From: Anaerolineales bacterium | Lineage (GTDB): Bacteria; Chloroflexota; Anaerolineae; Anaerolineales; UBA6663 | DNA: 64,000 nt | Assembly: GCA_020845955.1 (NCBI GenBank) | Contig: JADLEU010000100.1 | Span: 1-64,000 of the forward strand | Reading direction: 5' to 3' | The notes under the pieces: model-generated | The model's input: the letters and a program-made list of their open reading frames with translations, nothing else | Databases searched by the model: none | Told to the model about the DNA's origin: nothing | Shown: positions 42,654 to 52,677 of the stretch, in pieces | Layout of the letters: each line of letters opens with the position of its first letter | How positions within the stretch are numbered: position 1 is the first letter of the stretch | Program-made: the position numbers and the translations under genes

Positions 42654-43502
42654 ATGGCCACCTTCACGATCATGCGCCTGACGTTTCTGGAGGCGGCCCG
42701 GCGGAGAATCGCGCTGGCGGCCTTTCTCCTTGGAATCGCGTTCTTAGCGCTGTTTGCCATTGGCTTCCACTTCATGCGGACAGAGACGGGACTGCCAACC
42801 AGTGAAGACCCGGGGACCACGCTCCTTCGCAGCCAGGTCTTCAACTTCCTGGGCCAGATGGGCCTTTATGCCGTCAATTTCCTGACCATCGCCATGGGCG
42901 CGCTGGTCTCCGCCGACACGCTGGCCGGCGAGATCGCCTCCGGCACCATTCAGGCCCTGGTGACCAAGCCAGTGCGGCGGGCGGAGATCGTCCTGGGCAA
43001 GTGGCTGGGGTTCGCCGTGCTCCTGGCGGTTTACCTGACACTGATGGATGGCGGCTTGATGGCGGCGGTCTATTTACAGTCGGGCTACGTCTTCCCCAAC
43101 ATCGGCACCGGCCTGCTGCTCACCTACCTGGAGACGCTCGTCGTCATGACGCTGACCCTGGCGTGCAGCAGCACGTTCTCCACTCTGGCGACGGGGGGCA
43201 TTGTCTTTGGGATGTGGGGCCTGGCATTCATCGGCGGCTTCGTCGAGCAGGTCGGGGCCTTGCTCAATAACGCCACCGCCGTCAACATCGGCATCGTCTC
43301 CAGCCTGATCCTGCCCACCGAGGCCGTGTTCCGGCGCGCCCAATATGCCATGATGTCACCGGTCGCGCGGTCACTAGGGTTCTCGGCCGGACCGCTGCTC
43401 GTGGTCTCCGTGCCCAGCCTGGCCATGGTGATCTACGCCGCGCTGTACCTGCTGGCCTGGCTGGCATTGGCGGTCCGGCAATTCAACCGGCGCGATCTAT
43501 AG
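42654..43502 (+). CDS. ABC transporter permease (ABC-2 type)
   Basis: A 282-residue membrane protein with six membrane segments. The first helix and a polar loop (RTETGLPTSEDPGTTLL) are followed by NFLTIAMGALVSADTLAGEI, ASGTIQALVTKPVRRAEIVL and GKWLGFAVLLAVYLTLMDGG. The A-G-E-I-A-S-G-T-I block with a re-entrant coupling helix is a hallmark of ABC-2 permeases. It works with the ATPase just upstream. The sigma/anti-sigma pair upstream may control this exporter, but nothing in the DNA shows it. Confidence 0.85.
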   Translation: MATFTIMRLTFLEAARRRIALAAFLLGIAFLALFAIGFHFMRTETGLPTSEDPGTTLLRSQVFNFLGQMGLYAVNFLTIAMGALVSADTLAGEIASGTIQALVTKPVRRAEIVLGKWLGFAVLLAVYLTLMDGGLMAAVYLQSGYVFPNIGTGLLLTYLETLVVMTLTLACSSTFSTLATGGIVFGMWGLAFIGGFVEQVGALLNNATAVNIGIVSSLILPTEAVFRRAQYAMMSPVARSLGFSAGPLLVVSVPSLAMVIYAALYLLAWLALAVRQFNRRDL

Positions 43503-43540
43503 GCTCTGGATCTGGGCGATGGGGCGGCCGAGCCCCCGTG

Positions 43541-44350
43541 CTAGGCCAGGCGACCTGGCTGGAATCCTGCGGTCTGGCCACCGCGCCGCGCCAAGAAATC
43601 CACTACCCGCGCCGACCACTCCTCAGGGCGCTCGTCGTGCACATTGTGCCCGACGCCCTCCGGCAGCCAGAGCTCGGCCCCGGGAATATGTTCGGCCAGG
43701 TAGTGCGCATGTCGCCCGGTGGCATTCACGCGGTCGTTGGCCCCCTGGATGACCAGCACCGGCCGGCGCACGCCGTCCAGGTCCGCTGGCGTGTAGTTGG
43801 GTTCACTGATCAGCTCCTGCACTGTCAGGCGCAGCAGATCGCGCCAGTACTCCGGACCGTGGGTGGGGCCGTGCAACGCCTGCATCTCTTCCATCCAGGC
43901 CGGCGCATCCCGCGCCACGCGCTCAGCATCGAACAAAAGGGGTTCCTTCTCAACCAGGTCAGCGCTGACGTAGCCGTTGGCGGCCTGTAGGACGCAAGCC
44001 TGCACCACGTCCGAATGTTCTATCAAAGTCACCAGCACGACGTTGCCCCCATTGCTGTGCCCAATGCAGTGCGCGGTGCGGAAGCCGAGAGCCGGCACCA
44101 GCGCCGCCAGATCATCCGCAAGCTCGCGAAAGGAATAGGTGCGGAGCGGGTTCTCGCTCTGACCGTGGCCGCGGCAGTCGGGCACGATCACCTGGTAGCC
44201 GCTCGCGGCCAGGCGCGGCGCCGTCGCGCCCCAATCGCTAGCCCCGGTGCGAGTCGATCCATGGATCAGCACGATTGGCGCGCGGCCCGACTGGGCTACG
44301 CCAAACGTCTCGAAGTGAAGCCGTGTGCCGTTGACCGTGACAAACGCCAT
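43541..44350 (-). CDS. alpha/beta-fold hydrolase
   Basis: A 269-residue hydrolase. The oxyanion HG is in IVLIHGSTRTGASDWGATAP, the nucleophile Ser is in IGHSNGGNVVLVTL (G-H-S-N-G), the acid is near VLVIQGANDRVNATGRHAHY, and the catalytic His is in LPEGVGHNVHDERPEEW. The fold covers esterases, C-C hydrolases and haloperoxidases; the substrate cannot be told. It is followed by no obvious partner, and the arginase gene lies 46 bp upstream on the same strand. Confidence 0.85.
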   Translation of the reverse strand: MAFVTVNGTRLHFETFGVAQSGRAPIVLIHGSTRTGASDWGATAPRLAASGYQVIVPDCRGHGQSENPLRTYSFRELADDLAALVPALGFRTAHCIGHSNGGNVVLVTLIEHSDVVQACVLQAANGYVSADLVEKEPLLFDAERVARDAPAWMEEMQALHGPTHGPEYWRDLLRLTVQELISEPNYTPADLDGVRRPVLVIQGANDRVNATGRHAHYLAEHIPGAELWLPEGVGHNVHDERPEEWSARVVDFLARRGGQTAGFQPGRLA

Positions 44351-44396
44351 GCAGGCCCCGTTTCTTTTCAGGCTGATGAGGCAGCCCGGGCGGCCA

Positions 44397-45293
44397 TCAG
44401 AAGATCCGCTTACCCAGCAGCGAGGCGGCCAACCCTACGCTCAGACGGGCAGTTCGGTTGCGGTCGTCCAGGATCGGGTTCACCTCCACAATGTCGAGTG
44501 ACCCGACCTTTCCGCCGTCCGCTAGGATTTCCATAAGGAGATGGGCCTCCCGGTAGGAAAGCCCGCCGGGCACTGGCGTCCCAACGCCCGGCGCCTCGCC
44601 AGGGTCGAGGACATCCATGTCGAGACTCACGTGCAGCCGAGGCAGCCCGCCGAGCCGGTCGAGCGCCAGCCCGGCGGCCGTCGCCACGCCTATCTCGTCA
44701 ATGTCGCGCATCGTGATGACCAGCATACCGCACGCGCGCAGCGCCTGGCGTTCGGCCGAATCCAGGTCGCGCACTCCAAACAAGACTGCCTGAGCCGCGC
44801 TCAGCTTGGCTCCGGTCCGGCCGATGTTGGTTAGCTCAGGCGCACCGTATCCCAACAACGCCGCCAGGGCCATGCCGTGCACATTGCCGCTCGGCGTGAT
44901 GTCCGGGGTGTTAAAGTCACCGTGGGCGTCGACCCACAGCACGCCTACCGGCTCCCCCTGTGCGGCCATGGCCGAGACCGTGCCGATGCTGATGGAGTGA
45001 TCGCCGCCGAGGAAGATCGCCGCCTCGTGCAGCGCGGCGCAGCCTTGAGCCGCCGCGTAGACGTCCTGGCAGACACCGGCAATGCTGAGCAGATGGCGCG
45101 CCCGGCTGTTGTCGGGAGGCTCATTCTCCGGCAGTGGCACCGGTAGATTGCCGTTGTCGATCACGGTGTGGCCCAGTTGGCGCAGGCGCTGATCCAGGCC
45201 GGCATAGCGCACGGCGCTAGGTCCCATGTCGACGCCGCGCCGCTGTTGGCCCAGGTCCATTGGCACGCCAAAGATGCGTAGAGTCTTGTTCAT
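44397..45293 (-). CDS. rocF: arginase
   Basis: A 298-residue ureohydrolase. Manganese ligands are in [27 protein letters not shown] and [20 protein letters not shown]. The segment [16 protein letters not shown] followed by [20 protein letters not shown] matches bacterial arginases better than agmatinases. It splits arginine into ornithine and urea. The ATG at 45293 overlaps the stop of the GH2 gene by 4 bp, an odd pairing with no metabolic link that I can see. No ornithine-using gene is in the window. Confidence 0.9.
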   Translation of the reverse strand: MNKTLRIFGVPMDLGQQRRGVDMGPSAVRYAGLDQRLRQLGHTVIDNGNLPVPLPENEPPDNSRARHLLSIAGVCQDVYAAAQGCAALHEAAIFLGGDHSISIGTVSAMAAQGEPVGVLWVDAHGDFNTPDITPSGNVHGMALAALLGYGAPELTNIGRTGAKLSAAQAVLFGVRDLDSAERQALRACGMLVITMRDIDEIGVATAAGLALDRLGGLPRLHVSLDMDVLDPGEAPGVGTPVPGGLSYREAHLLMEILADGGKVGSLDIVEVNPILDDRNRTARLSVGLAASLLGKRIF

Positions 45294-47986
45294 CCGAACT
45301 GTTCCGAGCCAAGCACGGCCAACAGGCTGGCGAAGAGCCAGGCTCCCATGGGGTTGGTGGCGAAGGTATCGGGCTGCCGGCCCAAGCCGCCCTCCAGGCG
45401 CAGGCTGGTGATCAGCAGCCGGCCCGCGCCGATTTGCACTGCGACCACGTACTCCGCCCAGATCAACTGGCGGGCATCGAAACGCCGCCACACCGGCTGG
45501 CAGACAGCCTCAGGCCCCAGCAGCGCCTGGAGCGCCGCCAGGTCAAGCGCCATATCGGCAGCGACGCTGAAGAAGCGCAGATCGGCATAGCCCGCGTGCG
45601 GCACATGCCGCCACAGCGGGTGCGGGACAAAGACATGGATCGCTTCGCGCCAAAAAGGCAAGCTGCGCGAATAGCGCGCGTCGGGTCGCTGCAGCCAGAC
45701 CAGGCCAGATCCGCCTTGGCGGGCGCCTTCGAGCACGCCGGCGGACAAATCTCCGGCGACAAAGGGCGCCGTCTGCGCGGCCGGCAGAGCCTCCACGACC
45801 TCCACCTGCCTGTCAAGCCGGTCAAAAGCGCGCGCGTAGCGCAGGGCGCCCGCCACGGGCAGGTGGCGCGGCAGGCGGGGATGCGGCACGACCCACAGCC
45901 TCCAGCAGTTGCGCACGGGCTGCAGTTGGCTGCCCGGGAATTCGATCTCAGCACTCAGACGGACCTCGGCCAGGCGGTCCTGGCCGGCGGCCAGGACCGG
46001 TGTGAGTACTGCCACCTCGGAAACTTCGCCGGCGGGCAGAGCAGGCGCAGCGCTCTCGCCCGAGGCCAGGACCTCCCCGCTCTTACTGGTCAGAGCCCAG
46101 CGTAGAACGGCGCGTTCGGCCGCGCCGAGGCCGTTCGAATAGAGCACGTGCAGCTCGGCGTGCTCGCCCGCCCAGAACACGTAAGGATCGCGACAGGCCG
46201 GGCGATCCCCGCCCACCCAGCGGCGGCGGCGCTCGCGGTCGAGCAGCAGCACACCATCCGCGTTGAACATCCGCCAGGCCTGCGGCTCAAACTTGAGCGC
46301 GCCCCGGTCATCCACCACGCCGGCGGTCGTGATCGGCGTGTCGGTCCACCCGGTGATCACATAGCCGCCGGTGGCGGAATGAAGGCGCGTGAGCTCACAA
46401 ACGAACTTGCGAACGGCGTTGGCCTGCCGGCGCGCGGTCCGGGACAGGGCGGCGGCCCCGTCTATGACGCCGGCCGCGGCCAGCCGCTGGCGGTACGCGC
46501 GCATATGCAGAAAGTCATTGCGCTCCAGGCGGACAGGGTCGGTGAGCCACCAGGGCGCCGGCGCCAGGGCGGCGAAGTCGCGGCAGGTATCGGCGTCACA
46601 GAACTCGCCATACAACCAGGGTTTGGCGGGCCGATAGCCTCGATGGAAATGATCCACCAGATCCTGAAAGAAGTGAGGCTCGGCATAGAAGTGGTAGTCG
46701 TAGAAGTCGCTCAGCGCGGTGACCGCGCCGCCATAGGCCTCGGCCGAGCCGCTGTTGTCGCAGTGTAGCGCATTCGGCAGCCAGGCGCGCGCCAGACCGT
46801 GCAGGCGCTGCAGGAAACCGGCATCGGCCTCCGCCCCCAGCTCGCAGCCCAGGCTGACCACGACAAGAGATGGATGGTGATGCAGACGCCGCAGAAGCGC
46901 CGCGTACTCGTCCAGGGCCAGCGCCCGAAGCGCGGGGGTCACGCGCGGCTGCCACATCGGCAGCTCTAGCCACAGCAACATCCCGGCTTCGTCGGCCGCC
47001 TCGAAGGTGGCAGCGTCGGGCACGAACAGGCATAGCTTGACCAGGTTGAAACCCAGGGCGCGCGCCTGCGCAAACTGGCGCTTAACGCGCTCACGGGGCG
47101 GCGCTGGCGCGATCAGATCGGGATGCCAGCCCCAGTCGAGCACGCCGCGCAGATGCAGCGGGCGCTCGTCGATCCACGCCGCGCCGCCGGCCACGCGCAC
47201 AGCGCGCAGGCCGATGCGGCGCTGAGCGCACACGGCGCGCCGGCCAGCCAGCCAGGCCGTGATGGTGACGGTATGCAGCGCCGGCGCGTCTGGCCGCCAG
47301 CGCGCCAACCCGGCGGCGGGTAGCTCGGCGGCAAAGCTGCCGTCCGCTTCGGGCATCACCTCGACTGCCAACGCTCGGTCCGCTATCTCCATCCGAACCA
47401 AAGCAGGCGCAGCGCCCGCCGGGACCGCCGGCAGGCTCAGTAGCCGTCCGCGCACGACCACCGGGCCGTCTGGCTGGGCCAGCACCTGGAGGTCGGCCAG
47501 TACGGCGCCAAACAGGCGCAACCCCAGGCTCTGCCAGGGCCCGCCAAACGCGGTAGCAACGTCGGGCAAGAAGCCTGACAACGTCTCGCGCAGCGGAAAG
47601 CGCTCGCCCGGCTTCCAGACCTCCAGTTCGAGCGTGTTGGCGCCAGGGCGGACTAGCTCCGAAATGTCGAGTTGGAAGGACGACCACAGCCCGGCGTGTT
47701 CGCCGGCCAACCGCCCATTGACCCGCACGGCCGCGTGGAAGCTGATGGCACCCGCCTCGAAGATGATGCGCCGCCCGTCTAGCCACTCAGCCGGCAATGC
47801 GAACTCACGCCAGAAGCGGGCAGGCCCATCCGGGCGCTTGTCGCGAACGTATACTTCCCAGGCGGCAGGCACTCGAATGGCAATCGCCGGGCTGCCCGCT
47901 AGTGAGAACGACCACTGACCATCCAGCGGCAGGTAAGGGGCCAGCACGTCCTCGTAGAACAGGCTCGCGGCAGCCACGGCACTCAC
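45290..47986 (-). CDS. glycoside hydrolase family 2 protein
   Basis: An 898-residue protein with the GH2 domain order: sugar-binding jelly roll (about 15-165, [32 protein letters not shown]), Ig-like domain (about 185-285) and TIM barrel (about 290-590). The acid/base glutamate is E382 in [11 protein letters not shown]; the family normally has Asn-Glu, here Cys-Glu. The nucleophile is E461 in [10 protein letters not shown]. About 300 more residues form C-terminal beta domains. GH2 includes beta-galactosidases, mannosidases and glucuronidases. The lack of the Asn that normally binds the 2-OH of the sugar may mean altered specificity. Cytoplasmic, no signal peptide. Confidence 0.82.
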   Translation of the reverse strand: MSAVAAASLFYEDVLAPYLPLDGQWSFSLAGSPAIAIRVPAAWEVYVRDKRPDGPARFWREFALPAEWLDGRRIIFEAGAISFHAAVRVNGRLAGEHAGLWSSFQLDISELVRPGANTLELEVWKPGERFPLRETLSGFLPDVATAFGGPWQSLGLRLFGAVLADLQVLAQPDGPVVVRGRLLSLPAVPAGAAPALVRMEIADRALAVEVMPEADGSFAAELPAAGLARWRPDAPALHTVTITAWLAGRRAVCAQRRIGLRAVRVAGGAAWIDERPLHLRGVLDWGWHPDLIAPAPPRERVKRQFAQARALGFNLVKLCLFVPDAATFEAADEAGMLLWLELPMWQPRVTPALRALALDEYAALLRRLHHHPSLVVVSLGCELGAEADAGFLQRLHGLARAWLPNALHCDNSGSAEAYGGAVTALSDFYDYHFYAEPHFFQDLVDHFHRGYRPAKPWLYGEFCDADTCRDFAALAPAPWWLTDPVRLERNDFLHMRAYRQRLAAAGVIDGAAALSRTARRQANAVRKFVCELTRLHSATGGYVITGWTDTPITTAGVVDDRGALKFEPQAWRMFNADGVLLLDRERRRRWVGGDRPACRDPYVFWAGEHAELHVLYSNGLGAAERAVLRWALTSKSGEVLASGESAAPALPAGEVSEVAVLTPVLAAGQDRLAEVRLSAEIEFPGSQLQPVRNCWRLWVVPHPRLPRHLPVAGALRYARAFDRLDRQVEVVEALPAAQTAPFVAGDLSAGVLEGARQGGSGLVWLQRPDARYSRSLPFWREAIHVFVPHPLWRHVPHAGYADLRFFSVAADMALDLAALQALLGPEAVCQPVWRRFDARQLIWAEYVVAVQIGAGRLLITSLRLEGGLGRQPDTFATNPMGAWLFASLLAVLGSEQFG

Positions 47987-48039
47987 GCCAGGACGGCGGC
48001 CACATCCGCCGCGCGGGCCGGCCTTTCGCGCTGGCGTGA

Positions 48040-48308
48040 GTGGTCAGCGCACACACCGCCAGATTGGGGCGGCAGCATCGCTGCCAGCGTGGTCATGATC
48101 TCGCCGGTCGGTTCATCCCGGTCCGCGCCCTTGGGCCGGTCGTTGGATACCAGGCGAAAGGGCAGGCCGATGCGGCAAGTGACGGCCGAGCGCCGTGGGT
48201 GCCGCCGGGGGCAATGCCGAGGCGGCGCCATTTGTCGGCCCCAAACATCACCAGGCGCGTGGGCGGGTTCATATCGCGTTCACGGGCGGCCCTCAGCCAC
48301 GACGCCAA
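48040..48308 (-). pseudogene. C-terminal remnant of a PlsC-type acyltransferase
   Basis: Two frames on the minus strand together read like the end of a lysophospholipid acyltransferase. The first has PPTRLVMFGADKWRRLGIAP, and the second has VTCRIGLPFRLVSNDRPKGA followed by EIMTTLAAMLPPQSGGVCAD. The catalytic HX4D motif and everything before it are missing. A frameshift near 48200 separates the two parts. Its 5' end overlaps the LysM lipoprotein gene, so the rest was probably deleted. Confidence 0.5.
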
Positions 48309-49257
48309 AATGATCCACCGCAGCCCCCAGTACGCCGGCGGTCACGCGGAAGTCAAGCGCCTCTCCCGGCGCCAGGGGCCCGGCCAACGCCTGCTTGCGA
48401 TACCCGGTCAGGCGCCCCTCGGCATCATACAACGACAGCGCCACCCAGACCGCGCTAAGCGGCTGATCGACCGGGTTGCGTGTCCGGCCAGTCGCGCTCC
48501 AGCGGCTGTCGAGCAGTTCGCCGGCTGCGTCGAACACTTCCATCGCTACTGGCTGGCCGGCGGCGGGTTCGCTGATGAGGTTGCCGGTTAACACCTCAAC
48601 GCCAGTGGCAGCGACCGGCGCGCTTGGCGCCGGCTGAAAGAGCGCCCCCATCGGAGCGGCGCCGCCCGGCGGGATCAGATCCAGGGCGGCAAAGAGCACG
48701 GTGTTGGTCAGCGGCAGGCCATCCGCGCCGGCCAGTGTCAGACGGGCCGACACGTTTTCCAGCGGCTGCTCACCGGGATTGCGAGCCTCGACCAGGCAAT
48801 ACAGACTGCTGGGCAGCAGCGGGTAACAGGCTGGCTGGCTCAGCAGCACTGGCGCCGGTGGCGGCGGGGCCAGGTTCGTCGCGGCGATGGCGAAGCCGCC
48901 CTCCGGCGGTGGAATGATCAGTAGCGTGCCGATCGAAAGGAAACGCACCTGGACCGCCGGATTGGCGGCCTGGAGGGCCTCGACCGAAACGCCGTAGTCC
49001 AGCGCAATTCCCAGGAGGGTCTCGCCATCCTGCACGACATGGGTCACGGGAGTTGGCGTGGCTGTCGGGGAGGCAATAAGCACCGGAGTGGACACCGATC
49101 CTGGCGTGGCGCTCAGCGCCTGGGCCGGGGCCGGGGTGCTCGGCATGGGGCGCAGCGACGGCGCGGCCGTCGCCGGGCGGGCCGGCGTGCCTCCGGCGTC
49201 GCAGGCAGCTACCAACCAGACCAGCGCCAGGAGCAGCCTGAGCGTTCTCACGGTCAT
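48280..49257 (-). CDS. LysM-domain lipoprotein
   Basis: A 325-residue lipoprotein: signal peptide with lipobox LVAAC (Cys about residue 19), a Thr/Pro/Ala-rich linker to about residue 72, and one LysM domain (THVVQDGETLLGIALDYGVS, then ALQAANPAVQVRFLSIGTLL). A C-terminal part of about 190 residues has two Ig-like units (VEARNPGEQPLENVSARLTL; SVWVALSLYDAEGRLTGYRK style). LysM binds peptidoglycan or chitin oligomers, so the protein is probably anchored to both membrane and wall. The TGC-TATAAT box 8 nt before the ATG predicts a leaderless mRNA. Confidence 0.8.
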   Translation of the reverse strand: MTVRTLRLLLALVWLVAACDAGGTPARPATAAPSLRPMPSTPAPAQALSATPGSVSTPVLIASPTATPTPVTHVVQDGETLLGIALDYGVSVEALQAANPAVQVRFLSIGTLLIIPPPEGGFAIAATNLAPPPPAPVLLSQPACYPLLPSSLYCLVEARNPGEQPLENVSARLTLAGADGLPLTNTVLFAALDLIPPGGAAPMGALFQPAPSAPVAATGVEVLTGNLISEPAAGQPVAMEVFDAAGELLDSRWSATGRTRNPVDQPLSAVWVALSLYDAEGRLTGYRKQALAGPLAPGEALDFRVTAGVLGAAVDHFGVVAEGRP

Positions 49258-49265
49258 TGGCGGCG

Positions 49266-49274
49266 ATTATAGCA
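49266..49274 (-). promoter_or_regulatory. extended -10 box of the LysM lipoprotein gene
   Basis: Minus-strand TGC-TATAAT (TATAAT at 49271-49266). The ATG at 49257 lies 8 nt downstream. Confidence 0.5.
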
Positions 49275-49342
49275 TTTGCCGCTGTCCCCAGAGCACGGGT
49301 TAATTTTTGGTTTGGCGGTATTCGTGCTAAACTCCCGGCTCC

Positions 49343-51442
49343 ATGTCGGACGAAATGTACAAAGCAGCGGTCCAGGCGCTAAAGAGTGGCCAGCGTCTGC
49401 GCGCCAAGGACCTGCTCACGCGCCTGCTCAAGGTCGACCAGTCCAACGCCGACTATTGGCTGTGGATGAGCGCGGCCGTCGACTCTGAAAAGGAGCAGGT
49501 CTACTGCCTGCAGAATGTCCTCAAGCTCGACCCGAACTCGATCCCGGCGCGCCGCGGCCTCGTAGTGTTGGGCGCCTTGCGCCCGGAAGACGCGGGTCTG
49601 CCGCCGGCTCACATCCTGGAAGACCTTCCGGTCGTCCTACCCGAGTTGTCGCCGCAGGGCGGATTGGGACGGCTGCTTGGCAAGCGCCGCAATATTGAGC
49701 TGGCCGCCATTGGCGGCCTGAGCGCGCTGGCCTTTGTCGTCCTGACAGTAGCGTGCCTGGCGGTGTTCCGCCTGGGGCCTTTCCGCCCGGCCCGCAACGT
49801 GGTGGTCGTCACATCCACTCCAGCGCCAACCCGGCCCCCGCCGGCTACAGCCGAAACTGTCGTGGTCACTTCCGGCCCCTGCCTGTTACCGTCCAACCCC
49901 AACCCGGCTACGCCCCTGGCCGCCTACCTCTGCCTGCAGCAAACTCCCACCCCGGGCCCCGTGCCCACTGAGCCGTCGCTGTCGGAGGACTACACCAGCC
50001 TCAAGAACGCCTATCGCGATGGGCTGTGGGACCGCGTCATCGAGCGTGGAACCATCGTTGCAGCCGACCCGACGCTGGCACAGAGCCCGCGCGTGTACTT
50101 CTACATCGCCGAGGCCTATCGCCACACCGGCCGCGGCGAAGAAGCCCTGCGCCATTACGGCCTCGCCCTACAGAAGGATGCGGGTTTCGCGGCGGCTTTT
50201 TGGGGCAAGGCGCTCGTGGAGCTAGGACAGAACAGCCGCACGCAGGCCATGGCCGACTTCGACCGGGCTCTCGCCTCCGACCCCGCCTTTGTTCCGGCCT
50301 ACCTGGATCGCGCCGCGTATCTCGCGGCGACGGGCAATATCACGGGCACCATCGCCGACCTGGAGCAGGCGCGATTGTTAGCGCCAACCAATGCGCTCGT
50401 GCAAGCCAGCCTGGCATTGGCCTACGTGGAGGCAGGCAACCCCCGCACAGGGCAGTCGGCCGCAGAGGTCGCGCTGGAGCTCGACCCAGGGCTGGCGCTG
50501 GCCTACTTCGCTCGCGGCCGGGCGGCCCTGGCCTTGGGTCAGGCCGAAGACGCGGAGGGCGATCTGTCGCTGGCATACCGCTACGTGCTCGACCTGCCCC
50601 ACCCCCTTCCCGCCCAGTGGCAAGCCAGCGTGCTGGCCGCCACGGCTGCCGGCCAGACCGCGGTCGGCAACGATACCACCGCCCTGCCCCTCTACACGCG
50701 GGCCCTTGGGTTGTATGACCGCGATCCGGCCATCTGGCTGGCGCGCGGCCAGCTTTACCTGCGCGGCGCCAGGTTCGAGCTGGCGCGCAGCGACTTTGGC
50801 GCCGCCATCGCGCTGTTTGATCGCAGCATGCCGGCTTCACCGGCGCGCGTCGACGCCTATCTTGGGCTCGGCGAAGCGCAGCTGGGGCTAGAGCGCCCTG
50901 CGGAGGCGCTGGCGGCCTACCAGGCGGCGCTGCGCCTGGCGCCTGAGAGCTTCACAGCCCTGCTGGGCCTGGGCCGGGCGCAGCTCGGCGCGGGCCGAGT
51001 TGATGACGCCATTGCCACGCTGAGCGCGGCGGTGGAGAGCGCCGAAACGTCGACCGAAGCCTCGCAAGCCTACTCCTGGCGCGCACGAGCCTACCAGGCA
51101 GCTGACCGGCCAGCCGACGAGGCAGCTGACCTGGCAGCGATCGAGGCGGTTCGTAATGTCGACGAGGCACTCGCGGGCACGGCCGCGGCTCGGCTGACTG
51201 AAATTGGCCCGCTGCCGGCCGCGACGGCCCCCGCCAGCCCGACCCGTACGGCCAGTGCTTCGCCCGCCGCCACCGTCACGCGCACCGCCACCGTCACGCC
51301 GCGGCCTACGGCCACCCGCACGCTCACCCCGACGGCAGCGCCCACGGCGACTATCGTGGCTACCCGCACCCCAATACAGACTGCCTCCGCGACCACAACG
51401 CGCACCGCCACCGTCACGCGCACGGCCACGACCAGGCCCTAG
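49343..51442 (+). CDS. TPR-repeat protein with central membrane helix
   Basis: A 699-residue protein. Residues 1-90 contain a TPR pair in the cytoplasm (SGQRLRAKDLLTRLLKVDQS, YCLQNVLKLDPNSIPARRGL). One membrane helix follows (about 125-148, IGGLSALAFVVLTVACLAVF), then a Thr/Pro linker. About nine TPRs follow outside (residues about 215-600), for example YFYIAEAYRHTGRGEEALRH and GLGEAQLGLERPAEALAAYQ. The last 80 residues are a repetitive Thr/Arg/Pro/Ala tail (RTATVTPRPTATRTLTPTAA), probably extended and maybe glycosylated. A TGC-TAAACT box ends 9 nt before the ATG, so the mRNA may be leaderless. Confidence 0.8.
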   Translation: MSDEMYKAAVQALKSGQRLRAKDLLTRLLKVDQSNADYWLWMSAAVDSEKEQVYCLQNVLKLDPNSIPARRGLVVLGALRPEDAGLPPAHILEDLPVVLPELSPQGGLGRLLGKRRNIELAAIGGLSALAFVVLTVACLAVFRLGPFRPARNVVVVTSTPAPTRPPPATAETVVVTSGPCLLPSNPNPATPLAAYLCLQQTPTPGPVPTEPSLSEDYTSLKNAYRDGLWDRVIERGTIVAADPTLAQSPRVYFYIAEAYRHTGRGEEALRHYGLALQKDAGFAAAFWGKALVELGQNSRTQAMADFDRALASDPAFVPAYLDRAAYLAATGNITGTIADLEQARLLAPTNALVQASLALAYVEAGNPRTGQSAAEVALELDPGLALAYFARGRAALALGQAEDAEGDLSLAYRYVLDLPHPLPAQWQASVLAATAAGQTAVGNDTTALPLYTRALGLYDRDPAIWLARGQLYLRGARFELARSDFGAAIALFDRSMPASPARVDAYLGLGEAQLGLERPAEALAAYQAALRLAPESFTALLGLGRAQLGAGRVDDAIATLSAAVESAETSTEASQAYSWRARAYQAADRPADEAADLAAIEAVRNVDEALAGTAAARLTEIGPLPAATAPASPTRTASASPAATVTRTATVTPRPTATRTLTPTAAPTATIVATRTPIQTASATTTRTATVTRTATTRP
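51238..51439 (+). repeat. low-complexity Thr/Arg/Pro coding repeat
   Basis: The 3' end of the TPR gene repeats near-identical units; CGCACCGCCACCGTCACG occurs at about 51281 and 51401 with variants between. It encodes TRTATVT-type repeats and is a likely site of length change. Confidence 0.6.
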
Positions 51443-51625
51443 ACATTCGGCAGGGGGTAATCGTGGCCGGCGCGCAATCCGCGTCTGAGATGTGCCAGCC
51501 GGCCCGGTTTGGAATAGAATCGAGAGCATGGCCCGCGGCCTGGCTGCCCGTCTCGGCCAGCGCCCGCGCCTCAATCGCTATTGGTCACGGGCGGTCGAAA
51601 CACGCTGCCAAAGGAAGGAAGCCCA

Positions 51626-52648
51626 ATGTCAAGCCAGCCCGCCGGCAAGGAGACGTTTGTCAGTCACCTCAAACCGGGCGACCGGGTGACCAGTTATTTC
51701 CTGGTGCGCCAGAAACAGTTGGAGCCTTTTCGCGATCAAACCAAGGGCGAATTCTTGACTCTGTTGCTGGCCGACCGCACCGGCCAGGTCCTGGCGCGCG
51801 TGTGGGAAAACGCCCTTGCCATCGCAGAGCTCATTGCGGTGGGTGACGTGGTCAAGGTCGCCGGAGATGTCGAGGCCTACCAGGGGCGGACACAGTTCAT
51901 TGTCCACCGCCTCCGCCGGGCCGCTGACGGCGAGGTCAACCTGGCCGATTTCCGCCCGGCGACTGCGCGGGATATCGAGCAGATGCAGGCCGAGTTGCAG
52001 GCAGCCGTCGCGCGGGTGAGTGACCCGCATCTGGCGGCCCTGCTGCGCTATTTCTACGACGACTCCGACTTTGTAGCCCAGATTGCGCAGGCGCCCGCAG
52101 CCCGCCGCCTCCACCACGCGTACGTCGGCGGCTGGCTGGAGCACTTGACCCAGGTCTTATCCCTGGCCGAAACGGTGCTGGCGCTTCATCCGGAGATCAA
52201 CGCGGATTTGCTGCGCACCGGCGCGCTGCTGCTGTCGGCCGGGAAACTGCGCGAGCTCACCTGGGCGCGTGACATCGACTATACAGACTCCGGCCGCCTG
52301 CTCGGCCACGTAGTGCTGGCCGATGAGGAGGTATCGCGCGCCCTGGCGACTATGCCCGATTTCCCGGCCGGGCTGGCCCTGCGGGTGCGCCATATATTGG
52401 TCAGCTACCGCGGCCGCTACGAATGGGGCGCGCCGCGCCAACCGATGACGTTGGAAGCCATTGCCCTGCACCACATCGACAACCTTAACACTCAGATCAG
52501 CCGCTTCCGCGACGTGCTGAGCGCCCGGCGCGATCCCAGCCAGGCGTGGACCAGCTACGACCGCCTGCTGGGACGTTACCTGTACGCCGGCGATGAAGAA
52601 CCGGCTGGGACCGAGGAAGCCGACCCGGACGACGAACTGGCGCGTTAA
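51626..52648 (+). CDS. OB-fold/HD-domain protein related to YhaM, with degenerate HD site
   Basis: A 340-residue protein with AAGGAAGG about 10 nt before the ATG. Residues about 10-110 are an OB-fold nucleic-acid-binding domain (DRVTSYFLVRQKQLEPFRDQ, GDVVKVAGDVEAYQGRTQFI). Residues about 160-310 are an HD domain of the YhaM 3'-5' exoribonuclease type (RLHHAYVGGWLEHLTQVLSL). The expected HD-x-GK is replaced by S204-A205 in LLLSAGKLREL, and the later SHHG block is SYRG. Two metal ligand sets are thus lost, while the first His and last Asp (HHIDNLN) remain. It is probably inactive as a nuclease and may work as an RNA-binding or regulatory protein. Confidence 0.82.
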   Translation: MSSQPAGKETFVSHLKPGDRVTSYFLVRQKQLEPFRDQTKGEFLTLLLADRTGQVLARVWENALAIAELIAVGDVVKVAGDVEAYQGRTQFIVHRLRRAADGEVNLADFRPATARDIEQMQAELQAAVARVSDPHLAALLRYFYDDSDFVAQIAQAPAARRLHHAYVGGWLEHLTQVLSLAETVLALHPEINADLLRTGALLLSAGKLRELTWARDIDYTDSGRLLGHVVLADEEVSRALATMPDFPAGLALRVRHILVSYRGRYEWGAPRQPMTLEAIALHHIDNLNTQISRFRDVLSARRDPSQAWTSYDRLLGRYLYAGDEEPAGTEEADPDDELAR

Positions 52649-52677
52649 CGCAGCGCTGATGCCGGTCTGCTATCATA

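Noticed and set aside
51238-51439. CRISPR-like or tandem intergenic repeat
   Set aside because: The repeats are in frame inside the TPR gene and encode a Thr/Arg-rich tail with variable units, without spacers.
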